Below, in pieces: positions 13,259-14,014 of a DNA stretch of 14,014 nt. The position numbers and the translations under genes were made by a program. Location: the NCBI GenBank assembly GCA_021828605.1, contig JAJZEG010000021.1, positions 1 to 14,014 on the forward strand, in the 5' to 3' direction. The notes under the pieces are model-generated. The model worked only from the letters and a program-made list of their open reading frames with translations, did no database searches and was not told where the DNA came from. Source of the stretch: Pseudomonadota bacterium (GTDB lineage Bacteria; Pseudomonadota; Alphaproteobacteria; Acetobacterales; Acetobacteraceae). How positions within the stretch are numbered: the first letter of the stretch is position 1; each line of letters begins with the position of its first letter.

Positions 13259-14014
13259 ATGTCTCAATCGCCTACTTTTATCACGCTCAGTAGCTCGAAT
13301 CCGTCGGTTACGATCAACAGCCAGCTTAACGGCGGCTATGTCGATTTTACCGGTTCCAATGAGACCATTACGGTCAACCCGTCGGCTTTGGTGGGGTCGC
13401 CGACATCGCCGTCCCAGACATTGATTAATGGTGAAGTTTATAATTTTGGCCCCGGCGATGAGGTGGTGCTGAACGATATTGGCACCCAGCTTTCGATCAG
13501 TGGCTTTGGCAACGAAGCGGCTTTGCTTCCGGCGTTATTCACGGGAGATCCGGTTCCGACACTGACTTTGCTGCCGGGCACGACGCTTGAAGGCACGGTG
13601 GATGGGATTCCGGTTTATGGGACGGCATTGTCCAATAATACGCTTTTCCCCGTCGTTTTGCCGGTGGGTAGTTCAGGGTATCTGTCACTCATCGCGGCAG
13701 TTGAGTTGATTCAGGAGAAGAGTTTCGGCACCATTGTCTCGGACGCGGGTCCGAATGGGCCGACTTTCACCATGACCTTCTCTGGGTCAGGATCGATATT
13801 TGCGCCGACCGTTAATGGAACGATCTTCACGACGACGGATCTGAACGTTAACCCGAATCCGTGTTTTGTGACGGGGACGCGGATTGTGACGACGCGCGGG
13901 GCGGTTGCGGTTGAGGCGTTAGCGGTTGGGGATCGGGTGGTGACGGCGTCAGGGGGACAGCGTCCGATTACCTGGATTGGGCATCGTGATTTGGACCTGT
14001 CCAATCATGTTAAT
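13259..14014 (+). CDS. Hint-domain protein (Hint_2 type), C-terminus cut by window edge
   Basis: The frame is open for 252 codons to the edge. The ATG follows AGGGGG (13245-13250) with an 8-base spacing. There is no classical signal peptide. Residues 1-200 are rich in Thr, Ser, Gly, Val and Asn with alternating hydrophobics, as in secreted beta-rich proteins (for example ETITVNP, TLTLLPGTTLEGTV, FTMTFSGSGSIFAP). The Hint domain begins at Cys202 in NPCFVTGTRIVTTRG and continues through VAVEALAVGDRVVT to RPITWIGHRDLDLS. These match the self-processing Hint fold, in which the first Cys attacks the peptide bond before it. Proteins with this architecture are frequent in Acetobacteraceae and Rhodobacteraceae and may be secreted without a Sec signal. 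The lack of the end means the C-terminal His/Asn residues of the cleavage reaction cannot be seen. Confidence 0.85.
   Translation, partial: MSQSPTFITLSSSNPSVTINSQLNGGYVDFTGSNETITVNPSALVGSPTSPSQTLINGEVYNFGPGDEVVLNDIGTQLSISGFGNEAALLPALFTGDPVPTLTLLPGTTLEGTVDGIPVYGTALSNNTLFPVVLPVGSSGYLSLIAAVELIQEKSFGTIVSDAGPNGPTFTMTFSGSGSIFAPTVNGTIFTTTDLNVNPNPCFVTGTRIVTTRGAVAVEALAVGDRVVTASGGQRPITWIGHRDLDLSNHVN

Overview
The window is GC-rich chromosomal DNA from an alphaproteobacterium, most likely of the family Acetobacteraceae. The clues are the gene families (alphaproteobacterial-type family 4 uracil-DNA glycosylase, electron-transfer-flavoprotein ubiquinone oxidoreductase, circularly permuted ATP-grasp/alpha-E proteins) and a Hint-domain protein of the type common in Acetobacteraceae at the right edge. 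The + strand is G-rich over C whichever strand the gene is on. Plus-strand genes therefore end codons in G and minus-strand genes end them in C, which suggests the + strand is the leading replication strand.

Layout. Bases 1-1312 (minus) hold the N-terminal part of a periplasmic lytic transglycosylase, cut by the left edge; its frame is fully open, although other frames give misleading fragments. Bases 1504-2265 (minus) encode a uracil-DNA glycosylase. Bases 2425-4077 (plus) encode a complete ETF-ubiquinone oxidoreductase. From 4059 to 11521 lies the centrepiece, a divergent locus of the alpha-E / circularly permuted ATP-grasp / transglutaminase type. The minus arm carries a fused ATP-grasp-alpha-E protein (about 6607-8790) and a transglutaminase-like cysteine protease (4059-4961). 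The plus arm carries a separate ATP-grasp enzyme (9063-10523) overlapped by 4 bp with a separate alpha-E protein (10520-11521). The ATP-grasp part of the fused protein looks catalytically dead, since the lysine/glycine-loop segment is missing, while the stand-alone copy looks intact.

The minus arm is split by a low-GC gene (4997-6493) for an AAA_14/DUF4143 ATPase. It lacks the local GC skew and is bracketed by a 9-bp inverted repeat, so it looks like a later insertion.

To the right, a strong hairpin (11534-11559) separates the locus from a convergent FadL-family outer-membrane protein (11570-12919, minus). A 339-bp AT-rich divergent region (12920-13258) holds several inverted repeats, a possible small ORF and a promoter. 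The start of a Hint-domain protein (from 13259, plus) runs off the right edge.

Working together: the ATP-grasp/alpha-E/transglutaminase families have been linked by gene neighbourhood to formation and cleavage of amide bonds in peptides (Iyer, Abhiman, Burroughs and Aravind), but the product is unknown. Here an active ligase module faces a second module in which the ligase domain has probably become a scaffold. No RNA genes, CRISPR arrays or recognisable transposase were seen.
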